This document shows positions 21,791 through 31,742 of a DNA stretch of 64,000 nt, piece by piece. The stretch comes from Anaerolineae bacterium (lineage in GTDB: Bacteria > Chloroflexota > Anaerolineae > Aggregatilineales > Phototrophicaceae). Position 1 is the stretch's first letter, and each line of letters begins with the position of its first letter. The DNA lies in NCBI GenBank assembly GCA_022824465.1, contig JAJDZV010000005.1, forward strand, positions 124,001 to 188,000, given 5' to 3'. The position numbers were made by a program, and so were the translations under genes. The notes under the pieces were generated by a model, which was not told the DNA's origin, made no database searches, and was given only the letters and a program-made list of their open reading frames with translations.

Positions 21791-24700
21791 ATGATCACCA
21801 GTCCAAATCAGCAAGAACAGAACGCCATAGGGCATGCGCTTTCCCATCGCCTCCCCGTGAACTGGGAGCTTGCCGCCTACATAGTTCTCTTCGCGCTTGC
21901 GGTCTTCTCCCGCTTCCACCTGCTGGATGCGCGTGTCATGAGCCATGACGAAAGCCTGCACACTCGCTTTTCCTACAATCTCTACAACGAGGGCAACTTC
22001 CAGCATACGCCGTTGATGCACGGACCCGTGCTGTTTCACGCGACCGCTTTTTCCTTCCATCTCTTCGGCGACAACGACTTTTCCGGCCGTCTCTATACCG
22101 CGGCGCTGGGCGTCATAATGGTCATGTTTCCGCTGCTTTGGCGAAAATGGCTCGGCAGATGGGGCGCGCTGCTCGCCTCGCTCATGCTGCTGATATCGCC
22201 GCTGCTTATGTATTACAACCGCTACATTCGCCACGACACGCCATCAATATTCTTTGCGCTGGTCATGGCGTACTGCATATTGATGTACCTCGATGGTTCG
22301 CCTCGCTTTCGCCGTCGCGGCCTCTGGCTTTACCTGTTTGCCGCCGCCATGATCCTGAATTTGGGCTCCAAAGAGACCGCATTCATCTACATCGCCATAT
22401 TCGGCAGTTTCCTGGTGATCTTCTTTCTAGCGCGCCTGATTCAGCATCGACGATCCGTTCGCGGACGCGACATATTTCGAGCGCTGATATTGGGAATCCT
22501 GCTGGGCGGCATGATGACGCTCGGCATGTACATTGTTGTCGATATTATCCCGGCCGAGATTATCGCCGGCCGCGGTACGCCCTTTCAAGATCTGACCGAC
22601 CTGGAGCGTTCGACTTGGCTGAGTTGGATGGCGGTATCCGTCTTCAGCGGCTTATTCGTTCTAGCTTCAACCGCGATTTTTGCATTCCGCGATCGTTTAA
22701 GCCTCATCCCCTGGCGCGAGCTCCTGCTGATATTCCTGATCGCGCTCATCACCGCCTGCGGGCTCCTCCTCATCGAAGAATTGTCGCACTTCCCGACCCC
22801 CACCGAGACCGCCCAGCCCATAAACCCGGAACTAGAAACTGACGCGACGGCTGATAGCGGCGCTGGCGCGGCGATACGCTGGGCGCCCGCGCTTGCGCTG
22901 TGGCTGCTTGCTCTCGCCGTTGCCGCCTACTTGATCCGAGACGCTCGACGCTCAACGCAGCGCGCCGATTTCCCGGCGCAAAATATTACGCCCGATAGCG
23001 GCTTCTGGGGCTACCTCCATCGCTTCCCGGAAGTCGACATATTGGTCATCATAATCACGCTGATTCTGCCGTGGACTACCGCGCTATTCACCCGTCTCAT
23101 GGGCGGCGCGCACAGCGACTATGATTTGCTTGCCGAATCGCTGCCCGACAGCATCTTCGGCATCGTTCAGAATCTGCCAAACCTCGTAGACGCAGCGCAG
23201 GTCGGGCAGTTTCTGGTCGGCGCATCGATTTTCTTGCCGCTGTCGCTGCTTTCGCTTGTGATTGGCTTGACTTGGAACTGGAGGCGTTGGCTGATCGCCG
23301 CGGCGATCTTCCATATCTTGTTCGCGTTTTTCTTCACGACCGTGTTCACCAACATTGCGGGCTTGGGCACCGGCATGATTTACAGCCTGGGCTACTGGCT
23401 GGAACAGCAGGGCGTCCGCCGCGGCAGCCAGCCGCAGTACTATTATCTGCTGCTCATCATGCCGACCTACGAGTTCTTGCCGATCGTTGGCGCGGCAAGC
23501 GCGATGTTTGCCGGCGTCACCCGCTACTGGAAGTCGCGGCGAAAGCGTCTTTTCGAGATAGATGGCTCGCAAGCGCCGGCACGGCTCGCCTCGGAAGATA
23601 TCAGCGCGCACGCCCCTGAAGCCGATTCAGCCAAAACAGAATCCAGCGGCAGTGACGAGAGCGACTCCCCCTTCGCCGGGACCGATGCCGAGGCGCCGAT
23701 AATCAAAACCGCCCCCGACCCGGACGAAGCGGCGCCTGCATCCGTGGCAACGCCCGAACCAGACAACGGCAAGCTCAGCCGCCTGCCCTTCCTGCTTCTG
23801 CTCGCTTGGTGGGCAGTGCTGAATCTGGTCGGCTATTCGCTGGCTGGCGAGAAGATGCCCTGGTTGGGCACACACTTGACCACCCCCATGATTCTGATAT
23901 CCGCCTGGTATTTCGGCGGCGTCTTTTCGCGCGTCTGCAAAGCGAAATTCCTGGCAAACGGTTGGCTGGCGCTACTGCTTGCCCCCTTGTTCTTGATCAG
24001 CCTCGCTCAGGTGATTGGCGCGTTTGTCGCTGGCGATCCCCCTTTCCGGGGCCTCTCCTTGGCCCAGCTTGAACGCACGAATTCGTGGCTGGCGTCCCTA
24101 TTCGTCACGCTGTGCCTGGGATACGCACTGCTTCGTCTGGCGCGAAACACAAGCTTTCTGCACATCCGGCGCCTGCTGGCTGTGGCAGCTTTTGGCTTGT
24201 TGAGCCTGCTAACCGTCCGCGCCGCCTGGATGGCCTCCTTCATCAACTATGACCTGCCGACGGAATTCCTGGTCTATGCGCACGCCGGTCCCGCGGTCAA
24301 GTGGGTGCTGGACGACCTTGAAGAGATGAGTTTGCGCATGACCGATGGACTTGATCTCAAATTCGTCTATGACGACGAAGTGTCTTGGCCCTATAGCTGG
24401 TACTTTCGGAACTTCAACGACGCTGTATTCGTCGGCGGCAATCCTACGGTGCAAAATACCGAAGACGCCATCTTCGTTGTCGTCGGCGCCGGCAATCGCG
24501 GCGATGTGGAACCAATTCTCGAGGACCGCTATATTCGCCGCGACCACATGCGCATGTGGTGGCCCATGCAAGAATACTTCGGGCTGACCCCGCAACGTAT
24601 CCTTAACGTGCTTGACTTCTCGCCCCAAAACGCCACCGCCTCGGCGCTGCGCCGAGGCATCTTTGATATCTGGTGGGCGCGCGATTACGACCAGTATGGC

Positions 24701-25750
24701 GAGGCAACCGGCAAAGACTTCTCCCTGACTAACTGGCCCGTCTCCGATCGCATGCACGTCTATATCCGCAAGGATTTCGCTGCGATGATCTGGGAGTATG
24801 GCCTCGGAGACGGCGCTGTACAAAGTACAATTCCGACCGAGATTAACCAGTGCGCGGCAAATTGGCGCAGCTTGGCGCCGCTCCTCGAATTCGATACCTC
24901 CAGCCAGCCGCTGTTACATCCACTTGCCCTGACTGTGGCTGGCGACAATGTATACGTCGCCGATGAAAACGCGAACCGCATCCACGCATTCTCAACAGAA
25001 GGCGAGTTTCTCCAAAGTTACGGCGAGACGAGTGAGTATTCGCTGAATCGACCGAATAGCGTCGCTGTTCTTCCGGATGGCGATCTGCTCGTCGTCGACA
25101 CATGGAATTACCGGATTCTCCATCTGGACCCGCAAGGCGCGCTTCAAACCGCGTGGGGCGGGGCCGGCGAATTCGGATTCGACGCGCCGGTCGAACCACT
25201 TGATGCCTTCTGGGGACCCCGCGACGCGGCCATTGACGCTGCTGGCAACATTTATGTCGCCGATACCGGCAACAAGCGGATTCGCGTTTACGCCTTGGAC
25301 AGGGGAGAAGCCGAATACTTGTACGACATTGGCGGCGGCGGCAGCGGTCCCGGCGAGCTTGATGAGCCAAGCGGCTTGGCGACGCATTCCGACGGCCGGC
25401 TGTTTGTCGCCGACACCTGGAATCGGCGCGTCTCGACATTCGACGCCGACGGCAACCACCTGGCCAGTTTCCGCGTGCGCGGCTGGTATAACAACGTCGT
25501 CAATCGTCCCTACCTGGCGCTCGATGAAGCGCGAGACAGGCTCTACATCACTGACCCGGACGGCAAGCGCGTCCTGGTCTACAATACCTATGGCGAATGC
25601 TTGGGCTCATTTGGCGAAGCCGGCGAAAACACTTCCGCGGGCCAATTCCAAACGCTTGGCGGCATCGCGGTAGATTCGGCCGGCTCGGTATATGTCAGCG
25701 ACTCCGTAGCCAGCAAAATCGTTAAATTCGCTCCCTTCATTGTCGAGTAG
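21791..25750 (+). CDS. TIGR03663-like (Agl23-type) membrane protein with C-terminal NHL propeller
   Basis: A 1319-residue protein in two parts. Residues 1 to about 850 are a multi-pass GT-C-like region of the TIGR03663 family, shared by Chloroflexi and archaea and in archaea associated with lipid-linked glycan export. The hallmark acidic loop HDESLH is at 52-57, followed by NEGNFQHTPLMHGP and RHDTPS. A charged linker at about 600-655 interrupts the membrane part. Residues about 1050-1319 hold at least four NHL-type repeats (YVADENANRI, VVDTWNYRIL, YVADTGNKRI, FVADTWNRRV), predicted to fold as an extracytoplasmic beta-propeller. It follows the anti-sigma gene by 47 nt, without an obvious ribosome site. 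Confidence 0.8.
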   Translation: MITSPNQQEQNAIGHALSHRLPVNWELAAYIVLFALAVFSRFHLLDARVMSHDESLHTRFSYNLYNEGNFQHTPLMHGPVLFHATAFSFHLFGDNDFSGRLYTAALGVIMVMFPLLWRKWLGRWGALLASLMLLISPLLMYYNRYIRHDTPSIFFALVMAYCILMYLDGSPRFRRRGLWLYLFAAAMILNLGSKETAFIYIAIFGSFLVIFFLARLIQHRRSVRGRDIFRALILGILLGGMMTLGMYIVVDIIPAEIIAGRGTPFQDLTDLERSTWLSWMAVSVFSGLFVLASTAIFAFRDRLSLIPWRELLLIFLIALITACGLLLIEELSHFPTPTETAQPINPELETDATADSGAGAAIRWAPALALWLLALAVAAYLIRDARRSTQRADFPAQNITPDSGFWGYLHRFPEVDILVIIITLILPWTTALFTRLMGGAHSDYDLLAESLPDSIFGIVQNLPNLVDAAQVGQFLVGASIFLPLSLLSLVIGLTWNWRRWLIAAAIFHILFAFFFTTVFTNIAGLGTGMIYSLGYWLEQQGVRRGSQPQYYYLLLIMPTYEFLPIVGAASAMFAGVTRYWKSRRKRLFEIDGSQAPARLASEDISAHAPEADSAKTESSGSDESDSPFAGTDAEAPIIKTAPDPDEAAPASVATPEPDNGKLSRLPFLLLLAWWAVLNLVGYSLAGEKMPWLGTHLTTPMILISAWYFGGVFSRVCKAKFLANGWLALLLAPLFLISLAQVIGAFVAGDPPFRGLSLAQLERTNSWLASLFVTLCLGYALLRLARNTSFLHIRRLLAVAAFGLLSLLTVRAAWMASFINYDLPTEFLVYAHAGPAVKWVLDDLEEMSLRMTDGLDLKFVYDDEVSWPYSWYFRNFNDAVFVGGNPTVQNTEDAIFVVVGAGNRGDVEPILEDRYIRRDHMRMWWPMQEYFGLTPQRILNVLDFSPQNATASALRRGIFDIWWARDYDQYGEATGKDFSLTNWPVSDRMHVYIRKDFAAMIWEYGLGDGAVQSTIPTEINQCAANWRSLAPLLEFDTSSQPLLHPLALTVAGDNVYVADENANRIHAFSTEGEFLQSYGETSEYSLNRPNSVAVLPDGDLLVVDTWNYRILHLDPQGALQTAWGGAGEFGFDAPVEPLDAFWGPRDAAIDAAGNIYVADTGNKRIRVYALDRGEAEYLYDIGGGGSGPGELDEPSGLATHSDGRLFVADTWNRRVSTFDADGNHLASFRVRGWYNNVVNRPYLALDEARDRLYITDPDGKRVLVYNTYGECLGSFGEAGENTSAGQFQTLGGIAVDSAGSVYVSDSVASKIVKFAPFIVE

Positions 25751-25831
25751 GCAACGCTGCCCAACCAGCAGCCATGCCGTCGGCTCCCTGACTCCATTGC
25801 CAACTGTCGACTTCAGACAAACCAGTTTCTC

Positions 25832-25860
25832 TTGACTTGCTCGGCATGACGTGATACACT
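25832..25860 (+). promoter_or_regulatory. promoter of the nusA-infB operon
   Basis: TTGACT (25832-25837) and TACACT (25855-25860) are spaced by 17 nt, and TGA immediately before the -10 makes it an extended element. The predicted start near 25867 places the hairpin at 25884-25906 at the very beginning of the leader. Confidence 0.7.
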
Positions 25861-25883
25861 GTCGTTAATTGAGATTGTCCGGA

Positions 25884-25912
25884 AAAAGTGGGAAGCCCCC
25901 ACTTTTCGTTTT
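25884..25912 (+). terminator. leader hairpin with T-rich tail before nusA (possible attenuator)
   Basis: A 9-bp stem, AAAAGTGGG (25884-25892) with CCCACTTTT (25898-25906), loop AAGCC, followed by CGTTTT. It has the form of an intrinsic terminator but lies downstream of the promoter and 66 nt before the nusA start. It could end readthrough from the upstream membrane-protein gene or attenuate the operon by responding to NusA itself. Confidence 0.65.
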
Positions 25913-25971
25913 ATATCGGGTTGTTTTGTCTTCAATCGCTTGAAACAGCTCGTATGCTGGAGACCATCAAC

Positions 25972-28212
25972 ATGTCAAACGAACTGCAATCCGCCTTCAA
26001 GGAGATCAAAGATTTTCGCGATCTGCCGGAGGATATCATACTCGACGCCTTGCAGAGCGCCTTGGTCTCCGCCTATCGAAAAGACACTGGCGCGAGCGCT
26101 GCCCAAGCCATTGAAGCGGAAATAGACCCGGATAGCGGGCGCACAAAAGTATTCGTGGAAAAAGAAGTGGTGGACGAAGTCTATAGCGACGCCACCGAGG
26201 TAACGCTTGAGCGCGCGCGCTTCTACAAGCCCGAAGCCGAGCTTAACGATATCGTCATGGTCCAGGTCGACAATACCACGCGCAACTTCGGCAGAATCGC
26301 CGCGCAGACCGCCAAACAGGTGATCCTGCAAAAGATTCGCGAAGCCGAGCGCAATGCCCTCTACGATGAATTCATCAATCGCGAGGGCGATCTTATCACC
26401 GGCACGGTCCAGAGTACAAACGCGCGCAAAGTCACGCTCAGCCTCGGACGAGCAGAGGCCGACTTGCCCCGCCAGCAACAGATTCCGGGAGAACGCTACC
26501 GCACGCACGAGAAAATCCGCGTCTACGTCGTTGAGGTGGCGAAGAGCAATCGCGGACCGCAAATCCTGGTGAGCCGAGCCCATCGGAATATGCTGCGCCG
26601 CCTGCTCGAATACGAAGTGCCCGAGATTTACAACGGCCAGGTTGAGATCAAGAATATCGCCCGCGAAGCCGGTCACCGCTCAAAAGTCGCGGTGGCCGCT
26701 TTGCAAGACGGCATAGACCCGGTCGGCGCTTGCGTCGGCATGCGCGGCATCCGCATCCAGAACATCGTGAAGGAACTCCACAACGAAAAAATCGACGTTA
26801 TCGAATGGAATACCGATGCCGTCGCCTTCATCACCAAAGCATTGAGCCCGGCGCGCGTCACCGGCGTCTACCTGGACGACGACCCGATTGACGGCAGGAC
26901 CGCCGCTGTCTTGGTGCCCGAAGACCAACTGTCGCTCGCCATCGGTCGCGAGGGGCAAAATGCCCGACTGGCCGCAAAACTCACCGGCTGGCGCATCGAC
27001 ATCAAGAGCGTCGCGGAAACGGTTCAAAACGCGCTCGATAACCTGGACTCGGAACTGCTAAACGGATTGACAGTTCGTTATGCCGACTTGATCGCCGAGT
27101 CCTTGCGTATCATGGAGAAAAAGCGCCTGGAACTGGCTGTGATGCCCGAGGAATACAAGTCGCTGGCTCGCTTTGCCGATATCGTCGAACAACTGATGCA
27201 GGAAGAACGCGACCAGGCGCGCGAGCTCTTCCTCCAGAAACGCGAAGCCGTTCGCGACACACTTGATCCCAAGCTCTTCGAATTGCCGCTTGATGTCCTG
27301 GCGGTTTCGCAGGAAATGCTTGACGCGCTGGAGCACTTCGAGAATGTCGGCGAAGTCATGCTCACCAGGCTTGTTAGAGAAGACGCTGTGAGACGGCGCC
27401 TGGCGCACTTGCGAGTCGAGCCTGAACCTGAGTCAGCTTCCGACGAAGACCTGGAGTCCGGCGTCGACACCCTACCAGAAGCAGAAATCGCAGCTGCGCC
27501 CGAGAATGGGGCATCGCCAGCGTCCGAACAAGCCCGCGTCGCCGAGGCTGTGCCGGTGCCAGAGACCGAAGCTGAATCGCATCCTGAGCCAGCTCCCGCT
27601 GCCGATACACAATCCACCACCGAATCCCATGACGAAACGACGGTTGTCGCGCCCTACGACCCGATGCCAGACCTGCAATTGGCGCTTGATACGATCATGG
27701 CCGCCGACATTGACCAGTTGCTCGCCGAAGCGATTTCCATCGAAGAATCCGAAGAGCCGGACGAAATCGACGCCGCAGCTGAGGACGACGAGCCAGAAGC
27801 AACAGCCGAATCTGCCGAGGAAGACAAAGAAGCAGTCGCCACTTTGGCCGACGCCGAGCAGCCGGATGTCCTGGTTGACGCTTTCGGCCAGCCCATCCTC
27901 CAGCCCGAAGCCGACGATGCCGCGGATGCAACAGCCGCTGATTCCGAGCAAACGCTGCAGCCAACCGTGCCCGTGGTCGACAAGCCCGCGCCCAAAGAAT
28001 CTGACCGCGATAACGAGCTTCAAGCCGAAGAAGAAGGCGAACGCGAATTTGAACTCGATCTGCGCAAGGGCAAGCAACAGAGGCGCAAAGATCGACAGAG
28101 ACGGCGCCAATTGGTGTTGGACGAGCAGAGCGGCGAAGTTATCGCCAAGCGCCGGCGCAAAGGCGGACGTGGCAGCTGGGATGAAGAAGAATGGGAAGAT
28201 TACGACTTCTAA
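25972..28212 (+). CDS. nusA: transcription termination/antitermination factor NusA
   Basis: A 746-residue RNA-polymerase-binding factor that modulates pausing, termination and antitermination. It has an N-terminal polymerase-binding domain (1-130), S1 domain (about 138-206) and two KH domains (GACVGMRG at 252-259; AIGREGQN at 323-330). ATG 25972 is chosen because GGAG lies 9 nt upstream and the N-terminal domain starts there; an upstream frame runs through the leader hairpin. After about residue 460 comes a roughly 290-residue extension rich in Glu, Asp, Ala and Pro, ending in a basic patch ([12 protein letters not shown]) and an acidic end (EEEWEDYDF). It heads the operon; rimP, its usual partner, is absent. 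Confidence 0.95.
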   Translation: MSNELQSAFKEIKDFRDLPEDIILDALQSALVSAYRKDTGASAAQAIEAEIDPDSGRTKVFVEKEVVDEVYSDATEVTLERARFYKPEAELNDIVMVQVDNTTRNFGRIAAQTAKQVILQKIREAERNALYDEFINREGDLITGTVQSTNARKVTLSLGRAEADLPRQQQIPGERYRTHEKIRVYVVEVAKSNRGPQILVSRAHRNMLRRLLEYEVPEIYNGQVEIKNIAREAGHRSKVAVAALQDGIDPVGACVGMRGIRIQNIVKELHNEKIDVIEWNTDAVAFITKALSPARVTGVYLDDDPIDGRTAAVLVPEDQLSLAIGREGQNARLAAKLTGWRIDIKSVAETVQNALDNLDSELLNGLTVRYADLIAESLRIMEKKRLELAVMPEEYKSLARFADIVEQLMQEERDQARELFLQKREAVRDTLDPKLFELPLDVLAVSQEMLDALEHFENVGEVMLTRLVREDAVRRRLAHLRVEPEPESASDEDLESGVDTLPEAEIAAAPENGASPASEQARVAEAVPVPETEAESHPEPAPAADTQSTTESHDETTVVAPYDPMPDLQLALDTIMAADIDQLLAEAISIEESEEPDEIDAAAEDDEPEATAESAEEDKEAVATLADAEQPDVLVDAFGQPILQPEADDAADATAADSEQTLQPTVPVVDKPAPKESDRDNELQAEEEGEREFELDLRKGKQQRRKDRQRRRQLVLDEQSGEVIAKRRRKGGRGSWDEEEWEDYDF

Positions 28213-28232
28213 ATCTATAGAAGAGGCGGGGC

Positions 28233-28493
28233 GTGCCTGGCAAACACAAGCCACAACGTAGTTGCGTGGTTTGCCGCGTGAAAACCGACAAGCGGAAACT
28301 GACTCGGCTGGTCATTGCCGATGGTAAACTGCAGATGGATGAAACTGGCAAGATGAATGGACGCGGCGCCTATTTGTGTGCAAGCCGGGATTGCTGGAAT
28401 CACAAGTCCGCGCAATCGCTGCTGGCTCGCGCGCTGCGGCATGAACTGAGCGACTGCGATCGTGACTGCTTGCGGCAGATGACACCCTCATGA
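28233..28493 (+). CDS. ylxR: YlxR family RNA-binding protein (DUF448)
   Basis: An 86-residue basic protein with the family signature RSCVVCR near the start and GRGAYLC in the middle. YlxR proteins bind RNA and have been linked to RNase P and nucleoid functions; the role in this lineage is not settled. The GTG start at 28233 follows a G-rich AGAGGCGGGG stretch. It lies 20 nt after nusA and before infB, the standard position in bacterial nusA-infB operons, which strongly supports the call. Confidence 0.92.
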   Translation: MPGKHKPQRSCVVCRVKTDKRKLTRLVIADGKLQMDETGKMNGRGAYLCASRDCWNHKSAQSLLARALRHELSDCDRDCLRQMTPS

Positions 28494-28564
28494 GCCAAAG
28501 CAATTAGTCGAGGCGGGTCTCGCCAGCCTGCCTCAATACGCCGCAAAAACTGAAGGAGACAGGT

Positions 28565-30376
28565 ATGGCAGAGTCACCCAAAGAGATCTTAATTCCGGAT
28601 TTCATCGTCGTCCGCGAATTGGCGACCTTGATTGGCATTAGCCCTATCGATGTCATGAAAACGTTGATATCCAACGGGATCATGGCCTCAATTAACCAGA
28701 CTATTGACTTTGACACCGCCGCCATTGTTGTTGAAGAACTTGGATTCATTGCCAAGTCGGCGAGCGAGGAAGCGGCCGCTCAAGAAGAAGTCAAGCGCGC
28801 CGAAGAACGCGAAGAAAAATGGAGCGTCATGTACCAGGGCGAAGCGCCTGACTCGCTTTCGTCCCGGCCGCCTATCATTACCATCCTCGGCCATGTCGAC
28901 CATGGCAAGACCACCCTGCTCGACACGATACGCAAAACTGCCGTCGCCGAAGGAGAAGCCGGCGGAATTACGCAGCATATCGGCGCGTATCAAGCGAGAC
29001 ACAGCGGCCGCACACTTACATTCCTTGATACCCCGGGCCACGAAGCCTTCACCGCCATGCGAGCCCGTGGCGCGCACGGCGCCGATATCGCCATTCTCGT
29101 CGTCGCCGCCGACGATGGCGTCATGCCAACCACGCGCGAAGCCCTCGACCACGCCCGGGCGGCCAATGTGCCGATTGTGGTCGCCATTACCAAAGTCGAC
29201 AGGCGCAACGCCAGTCCCGAAACCGTCAAACAGCAGCTGGCTGAGTTGGATCTCATTCCCGACGACTGGGACGGCAACACCATGATGCTGCCGGTCAATT
29301 CGCTGTCCGGCGAAGGCATAGAAGACTTGCTCGAAGCCCTGACTCTCGTCGCTGACGCTAACACGATCGTCGCCAATCCGAAGGGTTCCTTGCGCGGCAC
29401 CGTCGTCGAAGCCGAGGTCGACCGCTCGCGAGGCACGATGGCCACGCTGCTCGTGATGAATGGCGCCATGAAGCGCGGCGACACAATCATTGCCGGAACA
29501 TCTTACGGTCGAATCAAGGCGATGTTTGATTCTTCAGGCAAGGAAGTGAAACGCGCCCTGCCTTCAATGCCTGTAGCGGTACTAGGCTTGGACGCGCCGC
29601 CCGATCCAGGCGTTATGTTCGAAATCGCGCCGGACGACAAATCCGCGCGCAGCCATGCCGAAAGTCGCCGCAATGAAGAGCGCTTGCGCAACGTCTACGG
29701 CGGAACGCCTGCCTCGTTGACGCTCGACGAATTCTTCGAGCAATTCCAATCCGGAGAAACTAAGGAACTGGCGATCGTGCTGAAAGCCGATGTGCAAGGT
29801 TCGCTTCAGCCCATCACCGATGAACTGCAGAATATCTCCCAGCGCAATGAAGAACAGATCGGCGTCCGCATTCTGCGGCAGGAGGTCGGGCGTGTCACCG
29901 AGTCCGATGTAATGCTCGCCAGCGCTTCCAACGCCATCATTATCGGCTTCAACGTCGATGTCGACAACGCCGCCCTGGCCTCCGCCGAAGTGCAAGGCGT
30001 CGAGATTCGCCGCTACCAAATCATTTACAAGCTCTTCGAAGATATCGAACTGGCTCTGCACGGTATGCTGGAACCGAAATTCGCCAATCGCGTCATCGGT
30101 GTGGCTGAAGTGCGCCAGATCTTCAAGATTCCGCGCAGCGGCTTGATCGCCGGCTGCATGATCCGTGATGGCGTGGCGCGCCGCAACGCCAAAGCGCGCG
30201 TGAAACGCGGACAGTCCTTGGCAGTCGAAAGCGTTGGCGTCGCCTCGCTCAAACGCTTTCAAGAAGACGTTCGCGAAGTGCGGGCCGGCTTCGAATGCGG
30301 CATAGGCCTCGACGGCGTGAACGAATACCAAGAAGGTGACCTCATCGAATTCTTCGTCCGCGAGCGCGTGAATTAG
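28565..30376 (+). CDS. infB: translation initiation factor IF-2
   Basis: A GTPase that delivers fMet-tRNA to the 30S subunit and promotes subunit joining. The 603-residue protein is at the short end for bacterial IF-2: one IF2_N module (about 6-60) and a short charged linker, then the G domain with GHVDHGKTT (109-117), DTPGHEAF (155-162) and ITKVD (208-212), followed by the EF-Tu-like domain II, the IF-2 middle domain and the C-terminal fMet-tRNA-binding barrel. The start is supported by AAGGAGA 6-7 nt upstream of ATG 28565. It belongs to the nusA operon. Confidence 0.97.
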   Translation: MAESPKEILIPDFIVVRELATLIGISPIDVMKTLISNGIMASINQTIDFDTAAIVVEELGFIAKSASEEAAAQEEVKRAEEREEKWSVMYQGEAPDSLSSRPPIITILGHVDHGKTTLLDTIRKTAVAEGEAGGITQHIGAYQARHSGRTLTFLDTPGHEAFTAMRARGAHGADIAILVVAADDGVMPTTREALDHARAANVPIVVAITKVDRRNASPETVKQQLAELDLIPDDWDGNTMMLPVNSLSGEGIEDLLEALTLVADANTIVANPKGSLRGTVVEAEVDRSRGTMATLLVMNGAMKRGDTIIAGTSYGRIKAMFDSSGKEVKRALPSMPVAVLGLDAPPDPGVMFEIAPDDKSARSHAESRRNEERLRNVYGGTPASLTLDEFFEQFQSGETKELAIVLKADVQGSLQPITDELQNISQRNEEQIGVRILRQEVGRVTESDVMLASASNAIIIGFNVDVDNAALASAEVQGVEIRRYQIIYKLFEDIELALHGMLEPKFANRVIGVAEVRQIFKIPRSGLIAGCMIRDGVARRNAKARVKRGQSLAVESVGVASLKRFQEDVREVRAGFECGIGLDGVNEYQEGDLIEFFVRERVN

Positions 30377-30385
30377 GGCGGCTGG

Positions 30386-30760
30386 ATGTCCATAAAACAG
30401 GGCCGCATGAGCGACCGGATTCACCAAATCCTCAGCGCCTTGCTTTTGCGCGAGGTATCCGATCCGCGTCTGCGAGATGTGTCTGTTACCGAAGTCGCCC
30501 TCGACCCCGAACTTGTCGTCGCGACGGTTTACGTCATCGCCTTGGGCGATCCAGGGCGAGAGACCGAAGTAATGGCGGCATTCAAACGCGCCAACGGCTT
30601 CTTGCGCCGCGAAGTTGGCAAGCGCATCCGCCTGCGGCGCACACCGGAGTTGCACTTCTATTGGGATCACACGCTTGAACAAGCTGACCGCATCAACAAA
30701 ATAATCTCCAGCCTGGATATCCCCGCTGACCCGGTCGATGGCGCGGATTATGAACACTGA
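30386..30760 (+). CDS. rbfA: 30S ribosome-binding factor A
   Basis: A 124-residue single KH-like protein that binds the immature 30S subunit and helps 16S rRNA 5'-end maturation. Typical features are the RMSDRIHQIL start, LRDVSVTEV, and the C-terminal LRRTPELHFYWDHTLEQADRIN helix region. It starts 10 nt after infB and its 3' end overlaps the next gene's longest frame by 23 nt. The order infB-rbfA-nrnA-truB is the classical one. Confidence 0.95.
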   Translation: MSIKQGRMSDRIHQILSALLLREVSDPRLRDVSVTEVALDPELVVATVYVIALGDPGRETEVMAAFKRANGFLRREVGKRIRLRRTPELHFYWDHTLEQADRINKIISSLDIPADPVDGADYEH

Positions 30761-31742
30761 GTATCCTGCCGAGCCACAATGGACGGCGGCCGCCGAAGCC
30801 ATCAGCCGGGCGCATTCCGTCCTGGTAGTGGCGCATATCGCGCCCGATGGCGATGCTGTCGGTTCGCTCCTGGGCTTGGCTTTGCCCTTGAGAAGACTGG
30901 GCAAAGACGTCATCGTCGCCATTGACGACGGTCCGCCCTGCAGCCTGCGCTTCATCCCGGGCAGCGATACTATTTTGTCGATTGCGCCCCAGCGCGAATA
31001 TGACCTCTTGATCGCCGTCGACTCGAGCGACATAGAGCGCATTGGACAAGCCGGCGCCAAGGGCCTGGCGCAAAGCAAGCTGACAATCAACCTCGACCAT
31101 CATCCGACCAATACACGCTACGCTGACATAAACCTGGTGGTCCCGCATGCTGTCGCCGCCGTCGAAATTGTCTATGACTTGCTTCAACGCATGGCCATCG
31201 AAATCTCAGCAGATGTCGCTTGCGCGCTCCTGACCGGGCTCGTCACAGACACGCAGGGATTTCGCATTAGCGCTACCTCCAGCAGGACGCTTGAGATCGC
31301 GCAAGACCTTATGAACCGCGGCGCCCCGTTGGCTCAAATCATGGCGAACACGCTCAACAGCCGCTCGCTGGCGGAAGTCGAATTGTGGAAGCTGGTCCTG
31401 CCTACCGTGCGGCTCGATCGCGGCTTGATTCACGCAACCATTCGTCAAAGCGATATCCGCAGCGTAGGCATGAAACAAATGTCAGACGGCGGCTTGGTCA
31501 GCCATCTGGTCAACGTCAAACAAGCGAGAGTATCCATCGTCTTCAAAGAACTGCCGGACCAGGAAGTCGAAGTCGCCTTTCGCTCAAAGCCCGGCTTTGA
31601 TGTCGCCAGCTTGGCGCTTCAACTTGGCGGCGGCGGTCACACGCTCGCATCCGGATGCACCGCCAAGGGCACGCTTGAGCAAGTCCAAGAAACCGTTTTG
31701 CCGCTGGCGCGCAAGGCCATCGCTGAAGGGACCAGCGCTTGA
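30738..31742 (+). CDS. nrnA: DHH-family oligoribonuclease/pAp phosphatase NrnA
   Basis: A 334-residue DHH/DHHA1 phosphoesterase that degrades short RNA oligomers and dephosphorylates 3'-phosphoadenosine 5'-phosphate. Metal-binding motifs are APDGDAVGS near residue 36, AVDSSD, and the DHH triad in NLDHHPTNT. The C-terminal DHHA1 substrate-binding domain ends GGGGHTLASGC. The start may be ATG 30738, which overlaps rbfA, or ATG 30750, also inside rbfA; neither has a clear ribosome site, which suggests translational coupling. Its stop codon overlaps the truB start. Confidence 0.92.
   Translation: MARIMNTEYPAEPQWTAAAEAISRAHSVLVVAHIAPDGDAVGSLLGLALPLRRLGKDVIVAIDDGPPCSLRFIPGSDTILSIAPQREYDLLIAVDSSDIERIGQAGAKGLAQSKLTINLDHHPTNTRYADINLVVPHAVAAVEIVYDLLQRMAIEISADVACALLTGLVTDTQGFRISATSSRTLEIAQDLMNRGAPLAQIMANTLNSRSLAEVELWKLVLPTVRLDRGLIHATIRQSDIRSVGMKQMSDGGLVSHLVNVKQARVSIVFKELPDQEVEVAFRSKPGFDVASLALQLGGGGHTLASGCTAKGTLEQVQETVLPLARKAIAEGTSA

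Noticed and set aside
25750..25900. Leader hairpin as a simple terminator of the TIGR03663 gene
   Set aside because: It lies after a good promoter and so belongs to the nusA transcript; a dual role remains possible and is noted in its entry.
27472..28254. Open frames on the minus strand opposite the nusA extension
   Set aside because: They mirror the repetitive acidic codons of the extension; no start signal or conserved feature.
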